Shown here piece after piece: positions 7,234-15,885 of a stretch of 64,000 bases of DNA (the stretch's first letter is position 1; each line of letters begins with the position of its first letter). The notes beneath the pieces were generated by a model that saw only the letters and a program-made list of their open reading frames with translations, was not told the origin of the DNA and made no database searches. The stretch covers positions 2,852,001 to 2,916,000 of the forward strand of contig NZ_JASKUT010000001.1 of the NCBI RefSeq assembly GCF_030167925.1, written 5' to 3'. The DNA comes from Paenibacillus silviterrae. Its GTDB lineage: Bacteria; Bacillota; Bacilli; Paenibacillales; NBRC-103111. The position numbers and the translations under genes are program-made.

Positions 7234-8210
7234 GTGGATTCGCCTCCAAACAGATAATGAATTGTGCTGAGCAAACCTTCGTTGCTATCCATTAGCTTCC
7301 CCAGCTCTGCAGCCGTAGCATGCCTGCCAGACAAATGGATCGTAATGACTAGCTCTTCACCCACAGGATAACATAGTAAATATACGTTGGCAACATGCTT
7401 TTTATACAGGACAACCTGCTGTGTGCTCGTTAAATAAGCATCCACCACGAGTACCCGCGGCTCCCCCTCCTGCTTCCCGTCGTTGACGGTAAAGGGGTAA
7501 AACTTGTTGCGTCCGATATTACCGCCAACCTGCCTGAGACCGTCAGCCCCATCCACCTTCCAGATGGCTGCACCGGTTACCTTGTGTCCCGTCTTCGACG
7601 TATCGTAAGCGATCCGGATGGCATCCGCAAGAAATTCGTACTTCCTCTCGGGCTCCCTGAGCATCTCCTTGGTAAAATCAATCAGGAAATGCATCATCGA
7701 AGCCTGCTGCGGATGCTGATAACACCGCAGGCTCTCGATCTTCTCGCTGATGGTATCGCACGCTATGCTTACAGCAGCATCATATTGTTCCGGTCGCACC
7801 TCGTACGTCAGCAGGGTCAGCCCGTGCAGATCGGACGGGATATGAAAGTCCGTCAGTTCCTTCCCATCGAAGCTTGCGCCTGACGCCTCGGGAACAATGA
7901 AGAAGACCCTCTCTCTTCTAAGCTTCCCCCAGAAAAGTCCCATCTCAAAAACGGTGTTGTCCCTCGGAACGAGCATCCGCTTGCCTCTCATTGTGACCAC
8001 ATCATCCGGAGAAAAGACGAATACGCCGAAATCGCTTTGATCCAGCTGCTCCTCCAAATCCTCCATGGTGGACCGGTTCGGGCCGAATACCCCCGCATAC
8101 CAAGGGGTTACCTCCGCGCAGCGCCGAAGTTCCCGATGGATGGCTGCTGCATATTTTTTCGATTCTCTGGCTGATCCGATAAAGAGCTTCGGCTTCGACT
8201 CCTGAAACAC
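7230..8210 (-). CDS. TIR-like (PF10137-type) nucleotide-binding protein with GAF-like C-terminal domain
   Basis: 326 aa from a GTG start (GGGGAG 10 bases upstream). Residues 8-110 match the TIR-like 'predicted nucleotide-binding' family of Cap12 and Pycsar effectors: KLFIGSARES (first strand), Trp37, LEEQLDQSDFGVFVFSPDD (52-70), then RDNTVFEMGLFWGKLRRERV, in which Glu89 is the position equivalent to the NADase glutamate of TIR enzymes. Residues 170-320 resemble a GAF-like sensor (AAIWKVDGADGLRQVGG, then a strand-rich end). I do not see STING signatures, and no cyclase gene lies nearby. The family knowledge points to an NAD-degrading or nucleotide-sensing role, possibly antiphage. The GAF assignment is tentative. 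It forms a two-gene operon with the 63-aa gene. Confidence 0.8.
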   Translation of the reverse strand: MFQESKPKLFIGSARESKKYAAAIHRELRRCAEVTPWYAGVFGPNRSTMEDLEEQLDQSDFGVFVFSPDDVVTMRGKRMLVPRDNTVFEMGLFWGKLRRERVFFIVPEASGASFDGKELTDFHIPSDLHGLTLLTYEVRPEQYDAAVSIACDTISEKIESLRCYQHPQQASMMHFLIDFTKEMLREPERKYEFLADAIRIAYDTSKTGHKVTGAAIWKVDGADGLRQVGGNIGRNKFYPFTVNDGKQEGEPRVLVVDAYLTSTQQVVLYKKHVANVYLLCYPVGEELVITIHLSGRHATAAELGKLMDSNEGLLSTIHYLFGGEST

Positions 8211-8305
8211 AACCTCACGACTCCCCTAAACAACGTTAGGGTTAGTTTACCACAAATTTCCTCCGGTGGCTCTAGGAAAATTGCAATACGGTCCCGTTTC
8301 CGAGC

Positions 8306-9346
8306 CTACCCCCGGAGCTCCGCGAATGCCTCGCTCAACAGCTCATACGATCGCAGCCGAGCCTGATGGTCATATACTTGAGCGGTCACGATCAGCTCGT
8401 CGGCCCCCGTCTCCTTGATAAAGGCAGGCAGCCTGTCCCGGACCGTCGCTTTGCTGCCGGCAATGGAATAGCTGAGCTGCTTGCGAATGATCGCCTTCTC
8501 CCTCTCATTCCAGAGCGGCTCCATGTCGTCGACGGGAGGCTGCAGCATCCCCGTTTGACCGCGGATAATCTTCAAGAATGCTTGCTCGTGGGAAGTTGCC
8601 AATCTTCGAGCTTCCTCGTCCGTTTCCGCAGCGATGATGTTCATGCCCACCATAACGTAAGGCTTCTCCAGCACCCCGGACGGGCGGAACGTGCTGCGGT
8701 ACAATTCTATGGCAGGCAGCAAATAATCGGGGGCAAAATGGCTCGCAAAAGCGAACGGAAGCCCCAGCTCGCCCGCCAGCTTCGCACTGAAGCCGCTGGA
8801 GCCCAGCAGCCAGATCGGCAGGTTCAACCCTTCGCCGGGGATCGCTCGTACTCCCGTAGGGCGATCGTCGATCGCGCTTGGGTCAAAATAAGCCCGCAGC
8901 TCCCGGAGCAGCTCGGGGAAGTCTTCTCCGCCGGAGGTCAAGCCGCGGCGAAGCGCCTTTGTAGCCGGGAAGTCCGAGCCCGGCGCCCGGCCAAGGCCCA
9001 GATCGATGCGTCCCGGATACATCGATTCCAGCGTTCCGAACTGCTCCGCGATCATTAACGGCGCGTGATTCGGCAGCATGATTCCTCCTGAGCCGACCCG
9101 GATCGATTTCGTACCGCCTGCAATATACCCTATCACCAAGGACGTAGCCGAGCTGGCGATGCCCGGCATACTGTGATGCTCGGCCAGCCAATAGCGGTGG
9201 TAGCCCCACTGCTCGGCATGCTGTGCCAAATCCAGCGAATGGCGGAAAGTATCCGCTGCCGTAGTACCTTGCGGAATAGGCGCTAAATCCAGCACGGACA
9301 GCTTGATATCAGAGTAATTCAATGCTTGTAGCTCACGATCGGTCAT
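8306..9346 (-). CDS. LLM-class flavin-dependent oxidoreductase (luciferase-like monooxygenase)
   Basis: 346 aa, the usual length for the MsnO8-type branch of bacterial luciferase-like proteins. It has [12 protein letters not shown] at the N-terminus, [16 protein letters not shown] (His pair at the flavin pocket), [15 protein letters not shown], and [11 protein letters not shown]. The TIM-barrel core uses reduced FMN with O2 to oxidise an unknown small organic substrate in the cytosol. The gene is divergent from the SNF2 helicase gene with about 224 bases between them, which contain several AACT/AGTT-type half sites. It is a single gene; no partner reductase is seen next to it. The substrate cannot be predicted from sequence. 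Confidence 0.92.
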   Translation of the reverse strand: MTDRELQALNYSDIKLSVLDLAPIPQGTTAADTFRHSLDLAQHAEQWGYHRYWLAEHHSMPGIASSATSLVIGYIAGGTKSIRVGSGGIMLPNHAPLMIAEQFGTLESMYPGRIDLGLGRAPGSDFPATKALRRGLTSGGEDFPELLRELRAYFDPSAIDDRPTGVRAIPGEGLNLPIWLLGSSGFSAKLAGELGLPFAFASHFAPDYLLPAIELYRSTFRPSGVLEKPYVMVGMNIIAAETDEEARRLATSHEQAFLKIIRGQTGMLQPPVDDMEPLWNEREKAIIRKQLSYSIAGSKATVRDRLPAFIKETGADELIVTAQVYDHQARLRSYELLSEAFAELRG

Positions 9347-9469
9347 ATGGCACCATCCCTTATTCTGTCACTATAGTAACTCTTTGTAGTATGGATCACA
9401 TTCGTCTAAAATACGATGCGACTTGCTATCAGTTCGTAATGTACTAACTTTTGTATCGTAACACATTCT

Positions 9470-9494
9470 AACTGTAATTGAAATAGTGTCAGTT
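9470..9494. promoter_or_regulatory. Inverted-repeat motif upstream of the SNF2 gene (copy 1)
   Basis: AACTGTAATTG, 8 bases, TCAGTT. The outer AACTG/CAGTT arms are an inverted repeat. The same sequence with identical spacing occurs at 12921-12945, upstream of the Old Yellow Enzyme gene. It is a probable operator for a shared regulator that is not encoded in this window. Confidence 0.5.
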
Positions 9495-9570
9495 ATACTC
9501 CTTTTCGCCCCGATCTGTTATCATAGAGTTATTCGAAAAGACGGAGCTGCGTACGGAAAGGAACCGAAAC

Positions 9571-12500
9571 ATGAGCTTTCCACTTACGACTGAAAAAATC
9601 AAGCTGCTTTGCGGCCGTTTTGCTTATGAAGAGGGGGAGGCGCTCTACCGTGAGGGCCAGGTGAGCCTGCTGCCCTGCGAATCCGAGCCTTGGATTCAAG
9701 AGGCAGAGGTAGCCGGTGCGCGGGAATTGTATCTGGTCGCCTTAGACCTCGACCGTGAAGGCGAGGCGTACGCGGAGTGCTCCTGCCCGGCGTATCATCC
9801 GGATGACAAGTATTGCGCCCACATAGCCGCGGTGCTCTGGAATTTGCTTGACGCCCCGCCCCCGGACCCTATCCGAAGCTCGGAAGCGGAACGTCTGTTG
9901 GCGGCAGGTATGCTGGATCTGTTCGCCCACAAGCCGCGGCGCTCCAGCGGAGCGAGACCGCTGTTCGATACCCGGACGGTGCTTCAAGTGGAATTCATCT
10001 GCAAGCCGGTTATCTACGGAGACGGAAAAGCTCTGCTCGGGATCGAGATGAAAACAGGTCTCAAACGGCTGTACCCGGTACAGCGAATTAGAGAATTTCT
10101 AGAAGCCGTCGGCCGGGGAGCGCCTTTTCCGGTTAGCCGCGGCTTCGAATACGATCCCGGACTTCACAGCTTCTTGCCGGGGCACGATGCGGTCTTGCGC
10201 CAGCTCATCGAGATTGTTCGCAATGAGGGTCTCTACCGCAAACCGCAGGAGAGGGAAACGAAAGCCGGTACGCAGAAGCTGTCCGCAGTCGAGATTCCTC
10301 CTTACGCGTGGGAAACGATCTGCCCCTGCCTGGAGGCCGCCCCTTCTCTGAAGATAGAACAGGACGGAGAAGCTTACGAAGGCATCCGCTGGCTTGAAGA
10401 GAACCTGCCGCTGGAATTCCGCTTCACGGAAGTCCAAGGACAAGCTGAGGCCTATCAGCTGGAGGTGACCGGACTGGAGCGTCTTGTTGTGCTCGAGGAG
10501 TACAGGCTGGTGCTTACGGGCGGGGGACTCATGAAGCTGCCGGAGGAGGAATGCCGCCGGGTTGCCGAGCTGAAGCGCATGCTGGCAGGCGCCCGACGCA
10601 GCCGAGTTCTCATCGCTGCGGAGCAGGCCGAGCCCTTTATGGAGAAGGTGGTTCCCGGGCTGATGAGGCTCGGCAGTGTACGGATCGAGGAATCCGTGTC
10701 CGAACGGATCGTACGCACGCCGCTGAAGGCCAGGCTGTACCTTGACCGGATGCGGGAGCGCCTGCTGGCTGCGCTTGAATTTCAGTATGGAGACATCATT
10801 ATCAATCCGCTCGAGCCGACCGGCGGCGTCCGGGACGGAGGGCGCATTCTGATGCGTGACGGAGAGAAGGAGCAGCGGATTCTAGAGCTGATGGAGCTCG
10901 GAAATTTCACGAAAACCGAAGCGGGCTACTTCATGGAAGAAGAGGAGTCGGAATACGACTTCCTCTACCGGATTGTCCCCATGCTGGAAAAGTACGCTCA
11001 GGTGCTTGCCACTACGGCGGTCAAGCTTCGGATCCATAGCGGCCCGATCACCCCGACCTTAAAGGCGGAGGTCGATGTACGGACCGATTGGTTAGAGTTC
11101 CAATTCGAGCTGGCCGGCATACCTGAAGCCGAAATTCGGAAAGTGCTGTTCTCGCTCCAAGAGAAGCGGCGCTATCACCGACTGCCCGACGGCTCACTGC
11201 TGCCCTTGGAAGGAGAGGCCTTTCAGGAGGTGCTTCGGACGTTCCAAGAGCTGGGACTTGGACGAGGGGACCTCACGGCAGCGGGAATCAGGGTTCCCGC
11301 CTTCTACGGACTGCGCCTCACGGAGCGCGACGACCGCAGCGGCGCCCTCCGGCTGGGGAAGTCGCTTCGCCGGATGCTGGAGCATATGCGCAACCCCGAT
11401 CATTTGGAATTTCCTCTTCCGGATAAGCTCGCTCCGGTGCTGAGGGATTATCAAGCGTACGGGTTTCAATGGATGAAGACACTTGCCCGATACCGGTTCG
11501 GCGGCATCCTTGCCGATGACATGGGGCTTGGGAAGACGCTGCAGAGCATTGCTTTCCTGCTTTCGGTACAAAGCGAGATGCGGGAGCAGGGTCAGCCCGC
11601 CCTTGTGGTATGCCCCGCCTCCCTTATGTACAACTGGCTCAGCGAGATCCGCAAATTCGCCCCGCAGCTGAAAGCTGTCGTAGCGGACGGCAGCAAGCAG
11701 GAGCGAAGCGCTCTTTTCCGTGATTCGTTGGAGACGGATGTCCTTATCACCTCCTATCCCCTGCTGCGCAGGGACTTGGCTTGGTACGCCGAACAGACGT
11801 TTCACACCTTGATCTTGGATGAAGCACAGGCATTCAAAAACAACACCACCCAAACCGCCCAGGCTGTAAGGGAGATCACTGCCCGCCACCGCTTCGCTCT
11901 GACGGGAACTCCGGTCGAAAATCGGCTGGAGGAGCTTTGGTCCATCTACAACGGGGTTTTCCCCGAGCTGCTGCCGCCGTTGAAACAGTTTCAGGAGCTC
12001 TCGAGAGAATCGGTGGCAAGAAGGATCCGCCCGTTCCTGCTGCGCAGGCTGAAGTCCGACGTGCTGAAGGAGCTCCCGGACAAAATCGAGACGCTGCAAG
12101 CGTCGGAGCTGCTGCCTGAGCAGAAGAAGCTGTACGCCGCTTATCTGTCGCGGCTTCAGGAGGAAACCTTGAAGCATCTCAGCACCCAAGGCTTCGATGA
12201 AAAGAGCCGGATCCGAATTCTTGCCGGTCTAACCAGGCTTCGCCAGCTCTGCTGCCATCCCGCTCTTTTCGTGCAGGACTACAAAGGAAGCTCAGCTAAA
12301 TTCGAGCAGCTGCTTGAGCTCATCGACGACTGTCGCAGCGCCGGCAGGCGGGCCCTCGTCTTCTCTCAATTCACCGAGATGCTGGGTCTGACCGGCCGGG
12401 AGCTGGGCTATCGCGATATACGCCATTTCTACCTGGACGGCCATACGCCTTCCGCGGAGCGCGTCGAGCTATGTCGCAGGTTTAATGAAGGGGAAGGCGA

Positions 12501-12810
12501 TCTGTTCCTCATCTCGCTTAAGGCGGGAGGAACCGGCCTCAACCTGACGGGCGCAGACACCGTAATTCTCTATGATCTGTGGTGGAATCCCGCCGTGGAG
12601 GAGCAAGCGGCGGGCCGGGCGCACCGGATCGGCCAGAAGAACGTAGTTCAGGTCATCCGGCTCGTTGCTCAAGGAACGGTGGAGGAGAAAATGTACGAGC
12701 TCCAGCAGCGCAAGAAACATTTGATTGAAGAAATCGCCCTGCCGGGTCAGCAGAGGCTTTCGGCGCTCACTGAGCAAGAGATTCGGGAAATTCTGATGCT
12801 TCATCCGTAA
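9571..12810 (+). CDS. SWIM zinc-finger SNF2-family DNA helicase
   Basis: 1079 aa with a ribosome site (AAAGGAA). An N-terminal SWIM zinc finger is visible at about residues 70-84 (CSCPAYHPDDKYCAH, the CxCx9CxH pattern). A long middle region with no motif I can name follows. The two RecA-like helicase domains start around residue 625: motif I DDMGLGKT near 650, motif II LDEAQAF near 750, ALTGTPVENRLEELWS, and the C-terminal SAGGTGLNLT-like motif (SLKAGGTGLNLTGAD) and AAGRAHRIGQ near the end. This is an ATP-driven double-strand DNA translocase of the bacterial SNF2 class. Relatives are common in Firmicutes, with roles proposed in transcription recycling, repair or defence; none can be chosen here. 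A strong terminator follows. Confidence 0.95.
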   Translation: MSFPLTTEKIKLLCGRFAYEEGEALYREGQVSLLPCESEPWIQEAEVAGARELYLVALDLDREGEAYAECSCPAYHPDDKYCAHIAAVLWNLLDAPPPDPIRSSEAERLLAAGMLDLFAHKPRRSSGARPLFDTRTVLQVEFICKPVIYGDGKALLGIEMKTGLKRLYPVQRIREFLEAVGRGAPFPVSRGFEYDPGLHSFLPGHDAVLRQLIEIVRNEGLYRKPQERETKAGTQKLSAVEIPPYAWETICPCLEAAPSLKIEQDGEAYEGIRWLEENLPLEFRFTEVQGQAEAYQLEVTGLERLVVLEEYRLVLTGGGLMKLPEEECRRVAELKRMLAGARRSRVLIAAEQAEPFMEKVVPGLMRLGSVRIEESVSERIVRTPLKARLYLDRMRERLLAALEFQYGDIIINPLEPTGGVRDGGRILMRDGEKEQRILELMELGNFTKTEAGYFMEEEESEYDFLYRIVPMLEKYAQVLATTAVKLRIHSGPITPTLKAEVDVRTDWLEFQFELAGIPEAEIRKVLFSLQEKRRYHRLPDGSLLPLEGEAFQEVLRTFQELGLGRGDLTAAGIRVPAFYGLRLTERDDRSGALRLGKSLRRMLEHMRNPDHLEFPLPDKLAPVLRDYQAYGFQWMKTLARYRFGGILADDMGLGKTLQSIAFLLSVQSEMREQGQPALVVCPASLMYNWLSEIRKFAPQLKAVVADGSKQERSALFRDSLETDVLITSYPLLRRDLAWYAEQTFHTLILDEAQAFKNNTTQTAQAVREITARHRFALTGTPVENRLEELWSIYNGVFPELLPPLKQFQELSRESVARRIRPFLLRRLKSDVLKELPDKIETLQASELLPEQKKLYAAYLSRLQEETLKHLSTQGFDEKSRIRILAGLTRLRQLCCHPALFVQDYKGSSAKFEQLLELIDDCRSAGRRALVFSQFTEMLGLTGRELGYRDIRHFYLDGHTPSAERVELCRRFNEGEGDLFLISLKAGGTGLNLTGADTVILYDLWWNPAVEEQAAGRAHRIGQKNVVQVIRLVAQGTVEEKMYELQQRKKHLIEEIALPGQQRLSALTEQEIREILMLHP

Positions 12811-12816
12811 TCAGCA

Positions 12817-12852
12817 AGCCTAGCCCTAACAACGATAGGGCTGGGCTTTTTT
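12817..12852 (+). terminator. Rho-independent terminator of the SNF2 gene
   Basis: AGCCTAGCCCTA and TAGGGCTGGGCT form a 12-bp stem followed by a T run, 6 bases after the stop codon. Confidence 0.9.
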
Positions 12853-12920
12853 ATACGTAAGGCAAGCCTCCTTAACTTTTTATTTGTAATTAACTACCTT
12901 TTCGTATATGATAACCATAT

Positions 12921-12945
12921 AACTGTAATTGTTTTTGTATCAGTT
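12921..12945. promoter_or_regulatory. Inverted-repeat motif upstream of the Old Yellow Enzyme gene (copy 2)
   Basis: AACTGTAATTG, 8 bases, TCAGTT: the same half sites and spacing as at 9470-9494. A further related half site (TGTAATTAACTACC) lies at about 12884-12897. This suggests a redox or electrophile regulator, but no factor is identifiable. Confidence 0.5.
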
Positions 12946-13030
12946 GTGCCGTATCATGAAAAAGCTGGAAAAAGCAAATCCTAACCAGTAGCTTGAACAC
13001 TACGTACTCATTCGGATGGAGGAACATGAA

Positions 13031-14164
13031 ATGAACAGTAAATACAATCCTTTGTTTCAATCTATGAAGCTGAAGAGCGGTATCGAGCTGAAAAACCGTA
13101 TCGTTATGGCTCCGATGACCAACTTTTCTTCTGATGAGGAGGGTCACGTAACGGACGCGGAGGTAAGCTATTACGCCCGCCGCTCTTCCGGCCCCGGCAT
13201 GGTCATAACGGCGTGCACCTACGTCACTCCGAACGGCAAAGGCTTCCCGGGCGAGTTCGGAGGCGACCGCGACGACCTTCTGCCCAGCCTGAAGCGTCTG
13301 GCAGCCGCAATCCAAGACAAGGGAGCCAAGGCTGTACTCCAAATCTTCCACGGAGGACGTGAGGCTCCAAGCGCTCTAGTACCCGGGGGGGACGTTGTTA
13401 GCGCAAGTGCTGTTGCCTCGGAGAAAGAAGGCAGTCCTCTCCCGCGCGCTCTAACGGAGCAAGAGATCCTGGACATCATTCGCGCTTTCGGCGAAACGAC
13501 GAGAAGGGCCATCGAAGCCGGCTATGACGGCGTTGAAATTCACGGAGCAAACGGTTATTTGATCCACCAATTTTTCTCCCCGCATTCGAACCGCCGTGAC
13601 GACCGCTGGGGCGGCAGTCTGGAGAAGCGCATGGCCTTCCCCCTTGCCGTTGTCGAGGAAGTAAAGCGTGTTGTGGCCGAGCATGCCAAACAGCCGTTCC
13701 TGATCGGCTACCGTTTCTCGCCGGAGGAAGAATCGACGCCGGGCTTCACCATGTCCGAGACGCTGGAGCTGGTGGACGCCTTGGCGGATCAAGAGCTCGA
13801 TTACCTGCATGTTTCGCTGATGGACTTCTGGTCGAAACCGCGCCGCGGCGTGGATACGAGCAAAACACGGGTCGAATGGCTGCAGGAGAAGATTGCCGGT
13901 AGAACGCCTCTAATCGGCGTCGGCTCCCTCCATTCAGCTGACGATGCCCTGAAGGCGCTTGAGGCCGGGGTTCCGCTTGTCGCTCTCGGACGCGAGCTCA
14001 TCATGGAACCGGACTGGGTGCAAAAGGTGACGGAAGGCCGTGAAGCCGACATTTACACGACTGTGAGTCCGCAGGATCAGGAGCATCTCGTTGTTCCGGA
14101 TCCGCTGTGGCAGGCGATCATGAACTCTCCGGGCTGGTTCCCTGTCGTTACTCAGACGAAATAA
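13031..14164 (+). CDS. NADH:flavin oxidoreductase, Old Yellow Enzyme family
   Basis: 377 aa from ATG at 13031; an in-frame ATG at 13016 is rejected because GGAGGA lies downstream of it and 8 bases before 13031. The FMN TIM barrel shows LKNRIVMAPMTNFSSDEEGHV at the N-terminus (here written as family signature, residues about 15-35), the HGANGYLIHQFFSPHSNRR segment, RFSPEE, and GVGSLHSADDAL followed by ALGRELIMEPDW for phosphate binding. Enzymes of this group reduce activated C=C bonds of enals, enones or nitro compounds in the cytosol, using NAD(P)H. Upstream lies the inverted-repeat motif shared with the SNF2 gene. It resembles the YqiG/NamA-type Bacillus enzymes; the natural substrate is unknown. 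Confidence 0.95.
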   Translation: MNSKYNPLFQSMKLKSGIELKNRIVMAPMTNFSSDEEGHVTDAEVSYYARRSSGPGMVITACTYVTPNGKGFPGEFGGDRDDLLPSLKRLAAAIQDKGAKAVLQIFHGGREAPSALVPGGDVVSASAVASEKEGSPLPRALTEQEILDIIRAFGETTRRAIEAGYDGVEIHGANGYLIHQFFSPHSNRRDDRWGGSLEKRMAFPLAVVEEVKRVVAEHAKQPFLIGYRFSPEEESTPGFTMSETLELVDALADQELDYLHVSLMDFWSKPRRGVDTSKTRVEWLQEKIAGRTPLIGVGSLHSADDALKALEAGVPLVALGRELIMEPDWVQKVTEGREADIYTTVSPQDQEHLVVPDPLWQAIMNSPGWFPVVTQTK

Positions 14165-14175
14165 TTGTACCGATC

Positions 14176-14202
14176 AAGGCTGGCCTAGTCCGGCCTTTTT
14201 TT
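14176..14202 (+). terminator. Rho-independent terminator
   Basis: AGGCTGG...CCGGCCT stem followed by seven T residues, just after the Old Yellow Enzyme gene. Confidence 0.8.
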
Positions 14203-14338
14203 CGTACTATAATTGACCAGTGTTCATTTTAAAGTAAAGCCCGAACTCTTCCCATCCTTATTTTTCACACAAAAAAATCCAGGCATTGTATAATAAAAGC
14301 TCATACCCGTCAAAAACCGCGCCAATGGAGGGCAACTG

Positions 14339-15253
14339 ATGAGGAATCGATTTGTGATCGGACAGCACGGAGCGTTCGACCGAAAAAAGGATGCGCGGGA
14401 CCTTCACGACGGCTTCTGGGGCGTGGAGGCTTGCCTGTTCGGCTCGGAGGAGGATACCCGGCAGCTTTTGCAGGAAGCGGAAAAACGCGCATTCCGGGTC
14501 GGCGTTCATTTCCCCTTCCGTTCAGGCTTATCCAAGCTGCGTGATGCTCCAGTTATTGCCCAAGAGGACGCCATCCGGCAAGAAGCCTACGAAATCATTC
14601 AACAGGAGCTCGACTATCTTACCCGAATAAAGCCCGATTACATCTTATTTCATTATCCCAAACCGGTGATTCTGGACGATCGGGTGGATTGGAGCCGTTG
14701 GCGGTTTGCCGATCCGCTGGAATATGTATATGAAAGTCAATATTCATACGAGGAGCTGGCCCGGAACACGGAGCTGCTGTTTCAATGGCTTTCCGAGAAA
14801 AGTGAAGCGTATCGTTTCGTCCCTGTGCTCGAATTCGATGCCTTGAATCGGTACGTATATGAAACCGGCTTCCTCACGGACCTGCTGCTGAAGTACCCTC
14901 GAATCCGATTGTGCCTCGATACCGGAAGGCTTTATTTGCAAGAACGGCTGGACCCTTATTTCGACGCCAAAAAAGTGCTTCGTACCTATGCCCGATTCGC
15001 CTACACGGTGCACTTGTGGAATGTCCGGGTCGGTGACACCGTTACGCACAACCATTATCCAGCATTGCCGGAATTGGACCCTGCCGACGGCTGGGCACCT
15101 ATTGAGGAATACTTAACTATCATTATGGAGGAAACCGACCGAGTGAACATCGTGTTCGAGCACAGGTCGGACCTAATCAGCGACGAACAGCTTGAGCAGT
15201 GTTATGCCTGGGTTGAAGAAATCATGAAACGGAGAGGCGGTGGGGTTGCCTGA
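14339..15253 (+). CDS. Sugar phosphate isomerase/epimerase-like TIM-barrel protein
   Basis: 304 aa. The pattern fits the AP-endonuclease-2/xylose-isomerase-like barrel: VEACLFG, RVGVHFPFRSGL with a His, YILFHYPKP, FVPVLEFDAL with a metal-type Glu, IRLCLDTGRLYL with Asp, YTVHLWNV with His, and VNIVFEHRSDLI with Glu near the C-terminus. These acidic and His residues at strand ends are the usual divalent-metal ligands of this superfamily. A TATAAT box (14289-14294) precedes the gene. The stop overlaps the start of the next gene (TGATG at 15251-15255), so the two are co-translated. The substrate is unknown, and the flavin-binding neighbour gives little hint. Confidence 0.8.
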   Translation: MRNRFVIGQHGAFDRKKDARDLHDGFWGVEACLFGSEEDTRQLLQEAEKRAFRVGVHFPFRSGLSKLRDAPVIAQEDAIRQEAYEIIQQELDYLTRIKPDYILFHYPKPVILDDRVDWSRWRFADPLEYVYESQYSYEELARNTELLFQWLSEKSEAYRFVPVLEFDALNRYVYETGFLTDLLLKYPRIRLCLDTGRLYLQERLDPYFDAKKVLRTYARFAYTVHLWNVRVGDTVTHNHYPALPELDPADGWAPIEEYLTIIMEETDRVNIVFEHRSDLISDEQLEQCYAWVEEIMKRRGGGVA

Positions 15254-15885
15254 TGGATGCCTTGTTTAAAGAAACGGTACGTTCCGAAGAGGAGCTGCAT
15301 GCATTATGCGGCTTTCCTAATGAGATTGTGAACCATAAAACCATCTCGCGGATTGATCGGCACTGCCGTGATTTCATATCGAGATCGCCTATCGTCTTCG
15401 TAGCCACCAGCGATGCTTCCGGCTGCTGCGATGTGTCCCCTCGGGGGGATCAGGCGGGTTTTGTCCATGTGATCGACGATAAGCATCTCCTCATCCCGGA
15501 GCGGCCAGGCAACCGGCGCTTCGATACGCTCAAGAACCTTTTGCAGAATCCGGGGATCGGCTTGATCTTTCTCATCCCGGGGCTGGAGGAAACGCTGCGG
15601 ATCAACGGGTGGGCTTGCATCGTGAAGGACCCTGAGCTGCTTGAGCCTTTGGAGGCGTTCGGCAAGCGCCCTGTTCTTGGGATCGGCGTCGAAGCGGAGG
15701 AGTGCTACATCCATTGTGCCAAGGCTTTGAAAAGATCGCACCTATGGGAGCCCCCCACATGGCCTGAGAAGGAATCGCTGCCCAAACCCGCGGCCATCAT
15801 TGCGGATCACGCGAAAAAGCTCGGAAAGACCGAAAGTCAGGTTGCAGCCGCCATGCAGGAAAGCTATGAAAAGCGATTATACTAA
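15253..15885 (+). CDS. Pyridoxamine 5'-phosphate oxidase-like FMN-binding protein (MSMEG_1061 type)
   Basis: 210 aa. The split-barrel flavoprotein fold is suggested by PIVFVATSDASGCCDVSPRGDQAGFVHV, which is the typical phosphate-contact strand pair (quoted in part: CCDVSPRGDQ), LLIPERPGNRRFDTL, and the diagnostic C-terminal ECYIHCAKALKRSHLW of the MSMEG_1061 subfamily. Members bind FMN or F420 and carry out redox reactions on unknown substrates. It is translationally coupled to the upstream barrel gene. Its last 9 bases overlap the end of the oppositely oriented cbiA, and there is no terminator between them, so antisense overlap of the two transcripts is likely. Confidence 0.88.
   Translation: MDALFKETVRSEEELHALCGFPNEIVNHKTISRIDRHCRDFISRSPIVFVATSDASGCCDVSPRGDQAGFVHVIDDKHLLIPERPGNRRFDTLKNLLQNPGIGLIFLIPGLEETLRINGWACIVKDPELLEPLEAFGKRPVLGIGVEAEECYIHCAKALKRSHLWEPPTWPEKESLPKPAAIIADHAKKLGKTESQVAAAMQESYEKRLY

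Noticed and set aside
7230..8210. TIR-STING (Cap12) assignment for the TIR-like protein
   Set aside because: Length would fit, but the C-terminal half shows no STING signature I can recognise and no CD-NTase gene is adjacent; GAF-like reads better.
13016..13030. Upstream ATG of the Old Yellow Enzyme gene
   Set aside because: It precedes the GGAGGA ribosome site; ATG at 13031 has correct spacing.
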